A DNA stretch of 64,000 bases from Trifolium pratense (lineage: Eukaryota > Streptophyta > Magnoliopsida > Fabales > Fabaceae), in assembly GCF_020283565.1 (NCBI RefSeq), contig NC_060059.1:26423838-26487837 (forward strand). Reading direction: 5' to 3'. Made by a program: the position numbers and the translations under genes. Position 1 is the stretch's first letter. The number at the start of each line of letters is the position of its first letter. Below are positions 34,994-46,693 of the stretch, in pieces. The notes under the pieces are model-generated. The model had not been told where the DNA came from and made no database searches. It saw only the letters and a list, made by a program, of their open reading frames with translations.

Positions 34994-37799
34994 AGTTGTC
35001 TTCGGACTGTGAGGTTATGTGTCAATCAGAGCCGTTCTGTGCAGTCAGATCGAGTGAGCGTGTGTGCCAGTTGTGTCTGTCTTTTCTTGTTGTGTGTACT
35101 TGATGCGATTGATACTTATCATTGTTATAAGTTATCAAGTCAAGTAGTGGTTGTGTATTTCTATGCTTAAAGTTTTAGAAATTTGTGTGGTTTGAATTTT
35201 TGGTTTGTAGATGCTTATTGCTAATTGTTGATGATCCGACATGATGTAAAACTGTATTGTTGATGATCCGGCATGATGTAAAACTGCATATGATGAAGAT
35301 TTTGTTGAAAATATAAGATTATTTTCTTTTGAGTAAGTGAAAATGAATTTTTCACTAGAGTGAGAAAGGAGTAGGATGTAAGTAGATCCTAATGTGTGTT
35401 GTTATATGTTTGTTTATAACATGTGGTAGATTGATTACTAGTACTTAGTGTGGTTCTTTAATTGAACTATGTGAATGTATTCTCATGATGAGAACTTGTT
35501 TGAGAACATGCTATGTTTTATACATGTTTGAGTAGATGTTGTAAGTATGCGGACAAACGAAATGTAATGCATGTACTTGACTCGATGTCTTGTGTACATG
35601 GATGTTTCATTGTCTTACATATAGTTTAGTTATAAATATATGTATAGACATGTGGTAGTAATTATGTATGCTAGTTGTTACGTAGGTTGTTACGTTAGCA
35701 TAGACGGGAATAGTGTGTTTATGTATTTTGCAGTGGTGTGTATGTCAAGAGGACTGCACCGGGGTTTTGAGTAGATGCTTAGATATCTTACCTTATGTTT
35801 ACCCTTTGCATACGACATGTATGTGAATGCTGTCGGTATTAGATTTCTCTTGAGAGGAATATATTTGGAATCGATAGGACGGTTAGGTGCTTACACCGGA
35901 TGTTCTAGTGGAAGTGTAAAGGTGGGTTTGAGATAAGTGGGGGAGAAGATTTTGTCTCTCCAAGATGTTTCGAACGCGAGAAGTAAGGACGAATAGAGAT
36001 GTTCTTGAAGTGGATTGTTTAAGATTGAGTAGCATTGTTCGAAGTGGAATTCTTATTTGGAGAATATTTTGGAGGAAGTATCAGATGATCATTTCGGAGT
36101 GAGTCGGAATGAAGTTGTTTAGCCGTAGGGAGAATGTGGCCATTGGGGAACGATGGAGCAGATTGAATGTTAAGTGAACACCGTTGCTGGGAAACGGAGA
36201 AGACGTGTGCGTCGAGGGTAAGAAAACCTAGTGATGATCATACGACGAGTATGCGAATGGTGGATACCTTGAGGGTTAAGTTAAGTGGGAGATTGATGTC
36301 AAGGATTGAAGGTGTGGTTAGGGAACTGAAAACCCGATTACAATAAGTGGGACTGGTGGTGTTTCTAGCGGAACTCGTAGTAAGAATGTTCCATTGTTTG
36401 GTTGTTTTCCACTTGATGGTTCATCCTCAAAGAGGAGGAAGAGTGATAAAGATGGAAGCTTTGTTGATGAAAAGTTTTCAGAGGAATCTGATGAGAGTTG
36501 TGTTGGAATCAACAAGACGGAGATCATGGTTGTTTGGAAATCAACTTTTGATAGTAGCTGAGATTTAAATATAGAATTACTAGGTGATCAAGAAGAGCCT
36601 AGGAAGGATTTATAAAGGTTGAGTATGTTTGAACCGAGTGGTCATTTCTTGGAAGGATTTGAGAAGCTAAGTGCGAAGTGTTACCTTTGAATGTTTAGGG
36701 ATAAGAAAGTTAGCCTTTGGAAACGTGTCAAGCACGAGTATTAGAGAGACGTAAGAAAGTGACTTATGTCAAGTAAGAATTGCGGAAAGGACTGTCTCAC
36801 ACATAAGTGATTGTTGTGTTTGGAAAATGTGTGTTGAGAATTTGGAAGTGATGCTTGAAGTAAGTATCAGAGATGTTTTGTAGCAATTGGAAAATTATTT
36901 ATGGAATGGAAAAAGTCGGTGGAGACTAAGTGATGTTGGGAACATCGTATATGTTGGAGTAGTATAGTAATATTATGTGGTAAGGAAATAAAATATTTTG
37001 GATATTTTCATCATGGACGATGAAATGATAGTTAGTCGACGAGTGACTTAAGGTAATATTTTGGATAAAAGTACCTCGACGGAAAAGTGACATTGGAAAT
37101 GTCGTGTTAAGGAACCTAGAAATTTGGATAAGAGATTGTTTGGAAAATAAAACAGTTATGATGGGGTTCGACGCAACGATTTGGGAGTTGCGAAGGAAAA
37201 GAATTTGACGGTTGGAGATAATATATTTTTGGAATGTGTTAAGAACTTTGAGAAGTTGGACAACAGATGAGTGTAGAAGTTGTGCTACCGAATGAATGGT
37301 TGGAGTGAGATTCGACGCAGTTAAGAACTTATGGAATTTGAAAAGTTGTGAAGTATGCAACGGAAGGGTCTTTCGGAGTATTTTGAGTTAAGTGATTTTG
37401 TTTTGGAGTGGTGCTGCGAGTACCGTGAGAGGTTAAGTTGAAATTTTAAGTAGTTTGATGAGAATGGTTTATGCCATCATCACGATTGTTGACTATCTAT
37501 CGACAAATCAAGGGATTAGCTGTCCTTGATCTATTGTTGATGAGTAGACGAGATTGTGTCGATTGGGATTGACTGATTTTGTCGAACTTGGTTTGGTTTG
37601 GAGTTTGTATGTTTTGTTGGTACGAATCCGGAAGAAGTGTGAATTTGAATCGGAGTTTGTGTAAGAGACCGTATCGGCTAAGGTATTATGACTAGAAAAC
37701 CCGTTGGATTGAATGCAAGTTGGGAATTAGAAAATCGGATGAGGGAATTTATCCGGAGTTGTGTTTTAGTCGGGTAATTTTCGAGGGCGAAAATCTTTT
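34994..37799 (+). other. Non-coding internal region of the intron-2 retrotransposon
   Basis: About 2.8 kb, G-rich on the element strand, with no ORF of recognisable retroelement type. The longest frame (36926-37360, minus strand) is antisense and of low-complexity composition. Its 3' part aligns by eye with the reverse complement of the 17319 element's interior next to the polypurine tract. It may be a decayed Ty3/gypsy polyprotein, but no RT or integrase motif could be read. Confidence 0.6.
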
Positions 37800-37813
37800 A
37801 AGGGGGGTAGAGT
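37800..37813 (+). other. Polypurine tract of the intron-2 retrotransposon
   Basis: AAGGGGGGTAGAGT directly before the right LTR. Confidence 0.8.
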
Positions 37814-39666
37814 TGTAACGACCCAAAATTTAGTATTCGTTATTTAATTATTTTATTATGCGAGGGCGTGATTTATAATTAAATTATTAAGCGGCGAATA
37901 ATCATTTAGCGAGAACGTAAGTTAATGAGCGAGAAGTTATGTTGTTTGGGCCTTTGGGCGTGGAATAAGCATTGGGCCTAAGCCAAGTGGGCTTTGATCC
38001 ATGAGAATAGAAAGTAGTATAAGTAGCATAAGTTTGGGTGAATAGTCTCATAAGTTGCAATTCTTGAGAAAGAGCAAGAGGAGGAGCTCATGAGGGAGAG
38101 GGAGAGCTCGTGGGAGAGAAAGAGAAGAGCAAGCTCGAGGAATCGTCGAACTAAGGTACGAGAGTTAGATTACATATTCGTGAGTGATTCGGAAGAGGGG
38201 AGGATGTCGATTCCTCCATTCCCAAACTCTTTCCACTCTATTTTCTTGTGGGTTTTGTGGGTGATTTTCTTAATGGAAATTGGATTCTTTTGATCCTAAC
38301 ATGTGTAGTGAACTCATGATAGATGAGGTAAACAACTTTGGGAAGTTGAAAATGGGTATATGTAGATGTTTGATCAATGATTTGCATGTTTTGTTAAACT
38401 TGCTTAAAATGCAAGAAATTGGTATGAATTTGTAAGTGTGATGTATGTGGGTGTTTGTGAGTGTTAATTAATGTTCATAAGTACCATATATGCTTGAATT
38501 AGCTGTTTATAAGAATTTATAACATGTCTAGACGAATTTTTGAGTGGATTCCATGTTAAACCGCCTTAGAAAACTCAAGAACAGATATTTTCTGGTGTGG
38601 TTCGCTACCTGTTCGCTACAGCGAACATGCTCGCTACGGATTCGCTATCTGTTCGCCATGTACCTGTAACCCTCTGATGTAGTTCGCTACCTGTTCGCTA
38701 CAGCGAACATGTTCGCTACGGGTTCGCTACGGGTTCGCTACGGGTTCGCTACGTGTTCGCTACGGATTCGCTTAGCGAACAGCACTGTGACAGCAACTTT
38801 TTGATAATTGTTTTAAGTGCAATTAGGCACTTGTAACATGGTTTAAGGGTATCCTTACATGTTTGTTGATACATGTTGATGTTGTTAATGCTTATTGTTA
38901 ATCGTTATATGATTCGCACGCGTATGCAATGACTTGTAGTTCAAGTGACTATGTTTATGTTTTAGCATTAATTTGCAATGTTAAGGAAATGATGTGTGTT
39001 TTATGACATAAGTGTAAATGAAACTTTATGTGTATAAAAATGGTTATGCAGATAATTATCATGTGAATAATTATGATTTGAGTGATAGGATATTGTGTTA
39101 TCCTAATGTGTTAGATGTTGGAATTGTGTTTCCGCATCAGTGAATGAATAGCTTCGAGCTAGATAGCGTCATGTATTTGATGTGTTTAAAAGTAATCATG
39201 CATTCATGAATAATTGTGTTATGGGAATCATGTGAATTCCAATGATTGATGAAAATGGACTATGTTTATGAAAAGTGGCCGAAGATGGGATTATGTTATC
39301 CGAGATCTGGAGCCCATATCCAAACATGATATAAAACTGTGTGACTCCTCTTTATGGGAGAGATGGTTGATGATAACCATATCCTACATGATATAAAACT
39401 GTTATTGAGCTTATCCAAGGGAGATAAGGTGGTTCGGTAAGTTCCGACGCATCCAACAAGATGTAAAACTGGGTTCATCTTAAATGGGGTGAATAGCAGC
39501 ATCCAACATGATGTAAAACTGGTTTGGTCCACCATTGGTGAGACGCTTATCCTGCATGATGTAAAACTGATGTAGAGTCCGTGCATGACTATAATCTGAA
39601 CAGTCCGTGCATGACTATAATCTGAACAGTCCGTGCATGACTATAATCTGAACAACGTGGAAATGG

Positions 39667-40975
39667 TGTTGGTGTAAGCCCTAGAGGCCAATTATCTATA
39701 ATTGAATAATAAATGTATTGAATAATTTACTTATCAAATAAAAGGCTTTTTCTTTATTAATTTTATATATGTTAAAATGATAAAGTCCCTAGAATAGTCA
39801 GTTCACTTATGGAACGTTAAGTATGACTTAATCGTGAGATTCCATTAAATATAAGAACACTATTCTTAAACATATCCATAGTCAAGTTTTATTGTGAAAT
39901 GGGATAACGATAAAGCATAAAGACTATTATGTTGGTAGACTGATGATCATATCTCACTGATCATGGATAATGAGTTATCAAGTCTTCACATAGATATAAA
40001 TGTTAAGGGTAACTTTATATCGGATTGACCCACCATGAGAATACTACATAGAGTGTTATGAAATGTCATAAGTTTTCTCATAGTGATAAAAGGTGTATTC
40101 CACCCTTCGACCTGAAACCACTATGTACCCTAGATGCAGGAGTGTAATACCTTGTTGTCATTCAAACGTTATCCGTAACTGGATAATTATAAAGATGGTT
40201 GATGGGTATCCCACGAATCATGCTGAGGGACATGAGTGACCTAGATGGAATTTGTCCCTCCTACATAACGGGAGATATGTCTATGGGCCCAATATTGAAC
40301 TAGACAAGGATGACATACTATGCCTTGTGTTCAATATAGACATGAGGACAAAAGGGTAATTGTGCACAAGATATTTATCACGGAAAGGTTAGTCAGATCA
40401 CGTGACATTCCTATGACTTGGGTAACAGTGATGTGTTGCTAGATACCGCTCACTGTTTATAATATTACGATTAATATTATTGCCAACGTCATAAGAACCT
40501 ACAGGGTCACACACATAAGGACAGTTAAGAAGGGAAAAATAAGTAAGACTTATTGTGGGGGTGCAGTTAGTGAAAAACGGTTATTGGGCTTGAGAAGCCC
40601 AATTTCGTGTAAACTAAAAACCTCATAAGAAACTCTATAAATAGAGCCTTATGAAGTTCAGAAGTTACACTTTGGAAACCCTAACTGAGTTTAGAAAAAT
40701 TCTGAATTTCTCTAAACCCTAAACCGCACAAAATTCCCTCATCCTTCATCCAAGAACAGCTAGCACTGTGAGATCGAAGGTTCCTGTTCGTGTGGACTAA
40801 GTGGAGGTGCTGCGAGTGCGGTGCTTGTGATCGATAAAGGCGGCCACAGATTTGTTCTTCAAAGGTAATATTCTAGACCTGATCATGCTCATTCACAAGA
40901 ATCCATTGATGGGAAATCGTAATTTTAAAATTCCGCTGCGTTTATAAAAGTGTTTTATAAAACGATTTTCCAACA
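39667..40975 (+). repeat. 5' LTR of the copia element
   Basis: 1309 bp, TGTTGG...CCAACA. Contains a TATAAATA box at 40636-40643. Confidence 0.95.
40636..40643 (+). promoter_or_regulatory. TATA box in the copia 5' LTR
   Basis: TATAAATA within CTCTATAAATAGAG, ~340 bp before the LTR end. The identical box in the 3' LTR is at 47663-47670. It is the likely element promoter. Confidence 0.6.
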
Positions 40976-40976
40976 G

Positions 40977-40989
40977 TGGTATCAGAGCC
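40977..40989 (+). other. Copia primer binding site, initiator tRNA-Met type
   Basis: TGGTATCAGAGCC, one base after the 5' LTR. Confidence 0.88.
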
Positions 40990-41207
40990 ACTTGTGAAAC
41001 CATGAATCGGTTTGCTGTTTTATTACTGTTTTATTAATATGATTTTGAATCGGTATTAATAATAAGAACAACAAGGATTAATAAAATTTGATTGATCGGT
41101 TTAAAATATATATATGATATATATTTCTGATACGACGCATCAGTGTATGTGATACATTGATCGTGTCATTCATTCGAATGTTTGAGTGATTGGCGTTTAA
41201 TTTGGAT

Positions 41208-41540
41208 GATTGTGAGCGTGAGCTTCGGAACCGTTTATGGTGAAGCATCATATATCCGATCGTTCATCTAGAACTAGCAGTCCTGAAACGTTTTGATGAA
41301 TGGTGGTTGTATTAGGGTTTATAACAATACAAGTGTTGTGTTGTTATATAAACAGAACATATTGTTCATTGAAAGTTTTAAGTGATTGTCGTGAGCATGA
41401 ATGATTGTGAGCGTGAGCTTCGGAACCGATAACTGGTGAAGCATCATATATCCAATCGTCTATGGTGAACAAAATCCTGAAACGTTTTGATGAATGATTA
41501 CTGTAACAATACAAGGGTTGTGTCGTTATACAAACAGAGT
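41208..41540 (+). repeat. Imperfect 195-bp direct repeat in the copia leader
   Basis: The block beginning GATTGTGAGCGTGAGCTTCG at 41208 recurs at 41403. Both contain GGTGAAGCATCATATATCC and CCTGAAACGTTTTGATGAAT and end in a related AACAATACAAG stretch. Confidence 0.75.
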
Positions 41541-41620
41541 ACGGCTAGGGTTTGTATCTGAAGCATCAAGTGTTGGTGCGATTAGGATTCATTGATGAAG
41601 TGTTCATCGAAATTTAGCTT

Positions 41621-41700
41621 CCGGGGCTCCGCCCCGGAGGCCCCGCAAGGGGCGCTGCCCCTTTGAACCCCGTCCGCTGAACGGGCAGCGGAACCCCCGG
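41621..41700 (+). other. GC-rich multi-hairpin block in the copia leader
   Basis: An 80-bp block of very high GC in an otherwise AT-rich leader. Perfect hairpins: CCGGGGC-TCC-GCCCCGG (41621-41637); GCCCC-GCAA-GGGGC with a GNRA-type loop (41640-41653); GGGGC-GCT-GCCCC (41649-41661, overlapping the previous one); CCGCTG-AACGGG-CAGCGG (41674-41691). The outer CCGGGG (41621-41626) can also pair with CCCCGG (41695-41700), closing the block as a multibranch fold. Similar GC-rich cassettes are, as I recall, present in other plant retroelements. Function unknown. Confidence 0.75.
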
Positions 41701-42704
41701 CTAACTCTGCGTAAGGTGATCAATCATAGTATTTTATTAATTGGACTAATATAATAATAATAAATTGTGTGTTTATTGTTATTAAAGTTGCATGATGAAT
41801 GGTTATGGCCTTAGTTCTTTTTCGTTTTATTTGGGATTTTAAATACGGCCTGCGTGTCGTGCCTCTCTTATATTTTCTTGATGTAATTTCTTTTCTCATC
41901 TCACTCCCTCGTATGAACACGAGTTTCTTGTAGTGATGTAATATAAGATTAGCAAATAGGACAGGAAGGACATCAATGAAGATCTATCTTGGAGAAGTAT
42001 AGGTCATTCTTAGATATAGCATAGGTTCTCTCAATGGCTTGAGGGAACAATTACGCTAGGGGCCATAACCATATCATTTTATTATATTATGTATGTTGAT
42101 GCATGTTATGAATGGAGTGACGTCATTGTATGTAAGCCGTGGTAAGGTGAGATCAAATTAATTATAAAAGCCCTCAAAGGAATTAATATTAAGTTTTATT
42201 GCTTTCCAACGAATAGCGCCCTTCAAGATCAATATCGATCAATGTAGGTTTTGCCAACGCGAAGTGCATTGTCAATATTGATAAGTTGCGGTGAGGTAAT
42301 TTATTTATCCGATCGCTATTTAATGGGTCTAACTTAACTAAAGAAAGTATAATAAGATTATATAACTTTAGAAGCAAGTATTGGGTTATTCCATGTGATG
42401 GATTAGAATAAGTGTTATTCACCCAATAGAAAGGATATGAGAGTTGTATGAGATACAATTGGAAAGGAGTTTCCTACCTAAATAACTAAGTTTTGTGTAA
42501 TCAGCCCAACGCTGACTTAAAACGAAGTGAAATATGGATCTCATTCTCACTAGAAAATCTTCCAACGGGATTTTCCGAATCAAATGTCGAGGGTCATTTG
42601 TTTTGAGTAAAATAGTGAGAGACATGTTTAATTAAAGGCCTAATTAAATGTGTATTAAAAATTGTTCAATACTTATATTTTCACTTTTATAATTGTAGAT
42701 CACC

Positions 42705-43568
42705 ATGTCAAACACCAATACTTCGAACAACATTTTGCGAAGCATTCTTGACAAAGAGAAATTGTCTGGGACAAATTTTCTTGATTGGCATCGTAACTTG
42801 AGGATAGTCCTCATGCACGAGAAAAAGCTGTATGCTATTGAGGAACCCCAACCTAACCCTGAGGATGAACCTGCCGCCAATGCTCCAAAGGCACAAAGGG
42901 ATGCTTATCAGAAGCGTCTTGATGATGCCATGGATGCAAAGTGCCTCATGCTGGCTACCATGACCTCTGAGCTTCAGAAGCAACATGAGGACATGAATGC
43001 GTTCGATATGATCGAACACTTGAAAACGCTCTATCAAGAGCAAGCCAGGATTGAGAGGTTTGAGGTTTCTAAAGCCCTGTTTTCAGCCAAGCTATCTGAG
43101 GGATCTCTAGTAAGTCCACATGTGCTCAAGATGATTGGGTACGTGGGGAACTTAGAAAAATTGGGATTTCCACTTGGAAATGAGCTTGCAACTGATCTGA
43201 TCTTGCAATCGTTGCCGGAGAGTTTTAATCAGTTTGTTCTGAACTTCACCATGTCGGACATGGAGAAGACTCTGCCACAACTGCTAGGCATGTTGAGGCA
43301 AGCTGAGCAGAATATGAAAACAAAAGGGAAGTCCAACCATGTTCTTATGATTGGCAATGGAAACAAAGGGAAGGGCAACAAAGGGAAGGGAGTCAAAGGG
43401 AAGGGCAAGGAAGTTGCCAAACCCAAACCCACCCCTAAAGCCTTGAAGCCCACTGGGGGAATTGCAAAGGAGGGTAGGTGCTTCCACTGTAACAAGACTG
43501 GACATTGGAAGAGGAACTGCCCAAAATACCTGGAAGATAAAAGGAATGGAGTAGAGAGCTCTAATTGA
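42705..43568 (+). CDS. Copia gag protein
   Basis: 287 residues from an ATG in good context (CACCATGTC). The copia-type gag domain (UBN2/Retrotran_gag-like) covers ~residues 10-210 (LSGTNFLDWHRNLRIVL, LKTLYQEQARIERFEVSKAL, LILQSLPESFNQFVLNF). A lysine/glycine-rich stretch follows (GKGNKGKGVKGKGK), then a CCHC zinc knuckle near the C-terminus (CFHCNKTGHWKRNC) for RNA packaging. The frame ends at a TGA (43566-43568) beyond which the same frame continues directly into protease, so this would normally be the N-terminal part of a single polyprotein. Acts in the cytoplasm as the particle structural protein. Confidence 0.93.
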   Translation: MSNTNTSNNILRSILDKEKLSGTNFLDWHRNLRIVLMHEKKLYAIEEPQPNPEDEPAANAPKAQRDAYQKRLDDAMDAKCLMLATMTSELQKQHEDMNAFDMIEHLKTLYQEQARIERFEVSKALFSAKLSEGSLVSPHVLKMIGYVGNLEKLGFPLGNELATDLILQSLPESFNQFVLNFTMSDMEKTLPQLLGMLRQAEQNMKTKGKSNHVLMIGNGNKGKGNKGKGVKGKGKEVAKPKPTPKALKPTGGIAKEGRCFHCNKTGHWKRNCPKYLEDKRNGVESSN

Positions 43569-46500
43569 GCAGGTATCTTTGTTATTGAAATTAATTTATC
43601 TACTTCTTCTACATGGGTATTAGATACCGGATGTGGTTCTCACATTTGTACTAATGTGCAGGGGCTGCAAAGGAGTAGAGGATTGGCTAAAGGTGAAGTC
43701 GACCTACGAGTGGGAAATGGAGCAAGAGTTGCCGCATTAGCTGTAGGAGTTTATAATTTGACTTTACCTTCTGGTTTAATAATACAGTTAGAGAACTGTT
43801 TTTATGTACCTGCCATTAGCAGGAATATTATTTCTGTTTCTTGTTTGGATAAACTTGGCTTTTCATTTACAATAAAGAACAATTGTTGCTCCATTTATTT
43901 AAATGATATTTTTTATGCCACAGCACAAATGAGTAATGGATTATATATTCTTGATCTTGAAATGCCAATATATAACATTGATACAAAAAGGATTAAACCT
44001 AATGAGTTAAATCCTACATACCTTTGGCACTGTCGTTTAGGCCATATAAATGAGAAACGCATTTCCAAGCTCCATAAAGATGGGCTCTTGGATTCATTTG
44101 ATTATGAATCTTTTGAAACATGCAGATCTTGCTTATTGGGAAAAATGACAAAGACCCCATTCACTGGTAAAGGTGAAAGGGCAAGTGATCTTTTGGCTCT
44201 CATACATACTGATGTATGTGGACCATTGAACACACATGCTAGAGGAGGTTTTCAATACTTCATCACATTTACTGATGACTACAGTAGATATGGATATGTG
44301 TATCTAATGAAGCACAAATCCGAATCCTTTGAAAAGTTCAAAGAATTTAAAAATGAAGTACAAAACCAACTAGGAAAGAAAATCAAAATCCTTCGATCAG
44401 ATCGAGGAGGTGAGTATTTAAGCCTAGAGTTTGATGACCATCTAAAAGAGTGTGGGATCTTATCCCAACTCACTCCTCCTGGAACACCACAATGGAATGG
44501 TGTGTCTGAGAGAAGAAACCGAACCTTGTTGGACATGGTGCGGTCTATGATGAGTCACGCTGATCTTCCAAACTCCTTTTGGGGACACGCCCTATTAACA
44601 GCAGCTTATACACTTAACCGTGTTCCTTCTAAAACGGTTGAAAAGACACCATATGAGATATGGAGTGGCAAGAAACCACATATGTCTTACTTAAAGATTT
44701 GGGGTTGCGAAGTTTATGTAAAACGTCAAATTTCTACTAAACTTGAACCTAAATCTGACAAGTGCTTCTTTGTGGGATATCCAAAAGAGACAAAAGGATA
44801 TCACTTCTACAATCCTTCTGAGGGCAAAGTGTTTGTCGCTCGAACAGGAGTATTCCTAGAAAAGGACTTTGTTTCCAAAGGAATCAGTGGGAGGAAATTA
44901 GATCTTGAAGAAATTCACGATCCACAAGGTAGTGACACACCAATGGAGGAACAAGAGCAGGATGCACAAGATGTTGTGACAGAAAATCCTGCTCATGTAA
45001 CACAAGAACCACGTAGGTCCAACAGGATACGTCAAGAACCTGAAAGATATGGATATTTCATATCGGAACAAGGTGATGTATTACTCATGGATCAAAATGA
45101 GCCTGTGACTTACCAAGAGGCCATCACTGGCCCTGAATCTGAGAAGTGGCTTGAAGCCATGAAATCTGAAATGGATTCCATGTACACAAATCAAGTTTGG
45201 AACTTGGTGGAAGCTCCTGATGGGATTAAACCCATAGGATGCAAGTGGGTCTTCAAGAAGAAGACTGACATGGATGGAAAGGTACAGACCTACAAAGCGC
45301 GATTGGTTGCTAAAGGTTTCAAACAAATTCATGGGGTAGACTATGATGAAACATTTTCACCAGTTGCGATGATCAAATCCATTCGGATCTTACTTGCCAT
45401 CGCTGCATACTATGATTATGAAATCTGGCAGATGGATGTAAAAACTGCCTTCCTTAATGGGAGTCTCCTTGAGGATGTGTATATGACACAACCTGAAGGC
45501 TTTTGCATTCCAGGAGAAGCCAAAAAGATATGCAAATTACAGCGATCAATCTACGGATTGAAGCAAGCTTCCAGAAGTTGGAATCTTCGTTTTGATGAAA
45601 CTGTAAAACAGTACGGATTCATTCAAAATGAAGATGAGCCTTGTGTTTACAAGAAGGTTAGTGGGAGCGTAGTCGCATTCCTAGTATTATATGTAGATGA
45701 CATATTACTAATAGGAAACGACATCCCTACCTTGCAACAAATTAAAACTTGGTTAGGGAATTGCTTTTCTATGAAAGATCTGGGTGAAGCAGCCTATATA
45801 TTAGGAATAAGAATCTATAGAGATAGATCACAAAAACTGCTTGGCCTGAGCCAGAGTACATACATAGATAAAGTGTTAAGACGCTTTAATATGCATGATT
45901 CCAAGAAAGGATTCATTCCTATGCAACATGGCCTATGTCTTTCAAAGACACAGTCTCCTTCATCTAAAGAAGAAAGAGACCGCATGAGTAAGATCCCTTA
46001 TGCATCGGCTATAGGATCTATCATGTATGCCATGATATGTACTCGACCAGATGTTTCATATGCCTTAAGCGCAACAAGCCGTTATCAGTCTGATCCTGGT
46101 GAGGCTCATTGGGTGGCTGTCAAGAACATCCTTAAATACTTAAGGAGGACTAAAGACTCATTCCTAATATATGGAGGCCAAGAAGAGCTAAATGTAATTG
46201 GTTACACTGATGCTAGCTTCCAAACAGATAGGGATGACTTTAGGTCGCAATCAGGTTATGTGTTTTGCATAAATGGTGGCGCTGTGAGCTGGAAGAGTTC
46301 AAAGCAAGATACAGTTGCTGATTCTACAACCGAAGCTGAGTACATCGCTGCATCAAATGCAGCAAAGGAAGCTGTTTGGATAAAGAAGTTCATTACTGAA
46401 CTTGGCATATTCCCTAGCATTGTGGATCCCATTGAATTATTTTGTGACAACAATGGTGCAATCGCACAAGCTAAGGAACCTAGATCTCACCAAAAGTCCA

Positions 46501-46679
46501 AACACATACTCAGGCGCTATCATCTTATTCGAGAAATAATTGATAGAGGAGATGTGAAAATATGCAGAGTACCAACACTTGACAATGCTGCTGATCCACT
46601 TACAAAGCCTCTTGCTCAGCCGAAGCATGAGGGCCACACTAGGGGCATAGGTATTAGGAGTATGCCTGATTGGCTCTAG
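43569..46679 (+). CDS. Copia pol: protease, integrase, reverse transcriptase, RNase H
   Basis: The open frame is continuous with gag apart from the TGA at 43566. No ATG precedes the protease, so translation needs stop readthrough or this copy is disabled. Protease active site WVLDTGCGSH lies just after the junction. The integrase HHCC zinc finger (HCRLGHINEKRISKLH, CRSCLLGK) is followed by the DDE core (HTDVCGPL, DDYSRYGYVYL, WNGVSERRNRTLLDMVRSM). RT carries KARLVAKGFKQ, QMDVKTAFLNG and the catalytic YVDDILLIG. RNase H has GYTDASFQTD and STTEAEYIA, with a C-terminal DPLTKPL. Domain order protease-integrase-RT-RNase H defines Ty1/copia. No other stop or frameshift is present to 46679. Confidence 0.93.
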   Translation, partial: AGIFVIEINLSTSSTWVLDTGCGSHICTNVQGLQRSRGLAKGEVDLRVGNGARVAALAVGVYNLTLPSGLIIQLENCFYVPAISRNIISVSCLDKLGFSFTIKNNCCSIYLNDIFYATAQMSNGLYILDLEMPIYNIDTKRIKPNELNPTYLWHCRLGHINEKRISKLHKDGLLDSFDYESFETCRSCLLGKMTKTPFTGKGERASDLLALIHTDVCGPLNTHARGGFQYFITFTDDYSRYGYVYLMKHKSESFEKFKEFKNEVQNQLGKKIKILRSDRGGEYLSLEFDDHLKECGILSQLTPPGTPQWNGVSERRNRTLLDMVRSMMSHADLPNSFWGHALLTAAYTLNRVPSKTVEKTPYEIWSGKKPHMSYLKIWGCEVYVKRQISTKLEPKSDKCFFVGYPKETKGYHFYNPSEGKVFVARTGVFLEKDFVSKGISGRKLDLEEIHDPQGSDTPMEEQEQDAQDVVTENPAHVTQEPRRSNRIRQEPERYGYFISEQGDVLLMDQNEPVTYQEAITGPESEKWLEAMKSEMDSMYTNQVWNLVEAPDGIKPIGCKWVFKKKTDMDGKVQTYKARLVAKGFKQIHGVDYDETFSPVAMIKSIRILLAIAAYYDYEIWQMDVKTAFLNGSLLEDVYMTQPEGFCIPGEAKKICKLQRSIYGLKQASRSWNLRFDETVKQYGFIQNEDEPCVYKKVSGSVVAFLVLYVDDILLIGNDIPTLQQIKTWLGNCFSMKDLGEAAYILGIRIYRDRSQKLLGLSQSTYIDKVLRRFNMHDSKKGFIPMQHGLCLSKTQSPSSKEERDRMSKIPYASAIGSIMYAMICTRPDVSYALSATSRYQSDPGEAHWVAVKNILKYLRRTKDSFLIYGGQEELNVIGYTDASFQTDRDDFRSQSGYVFCINGGAVSWKSSKQDTVADSTTEAEYIAASNAAKEAVWIKKFITELGIFPSIVDPIELFCDNNGAIAQAKEPRSHQKSKHILRRYHLIREIIDRGDVKICRVPTLDNAADPLTKPLAQPKHEGHTRGIGIRSMPDWL

Positions 46680-46693
46680 TGCTAGTGGGAGAT
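46680..46693 (+). other. Copia polypurine tract region
   Basis: GCTAGTGGGAGAT immediately before the 3' LTR. Confidence 0.75.

Noticed and set aside
36926..37360. 144-residue minus-strand ORF in the intron-2 retrotransposon
   Set aside because: Antisense to the element, low complexity, no recognisable domain.
41621..41700. Rho-independent terminator
   Set aside because: GC hairpins without a T-run, inside a plant retrotransposon leader.
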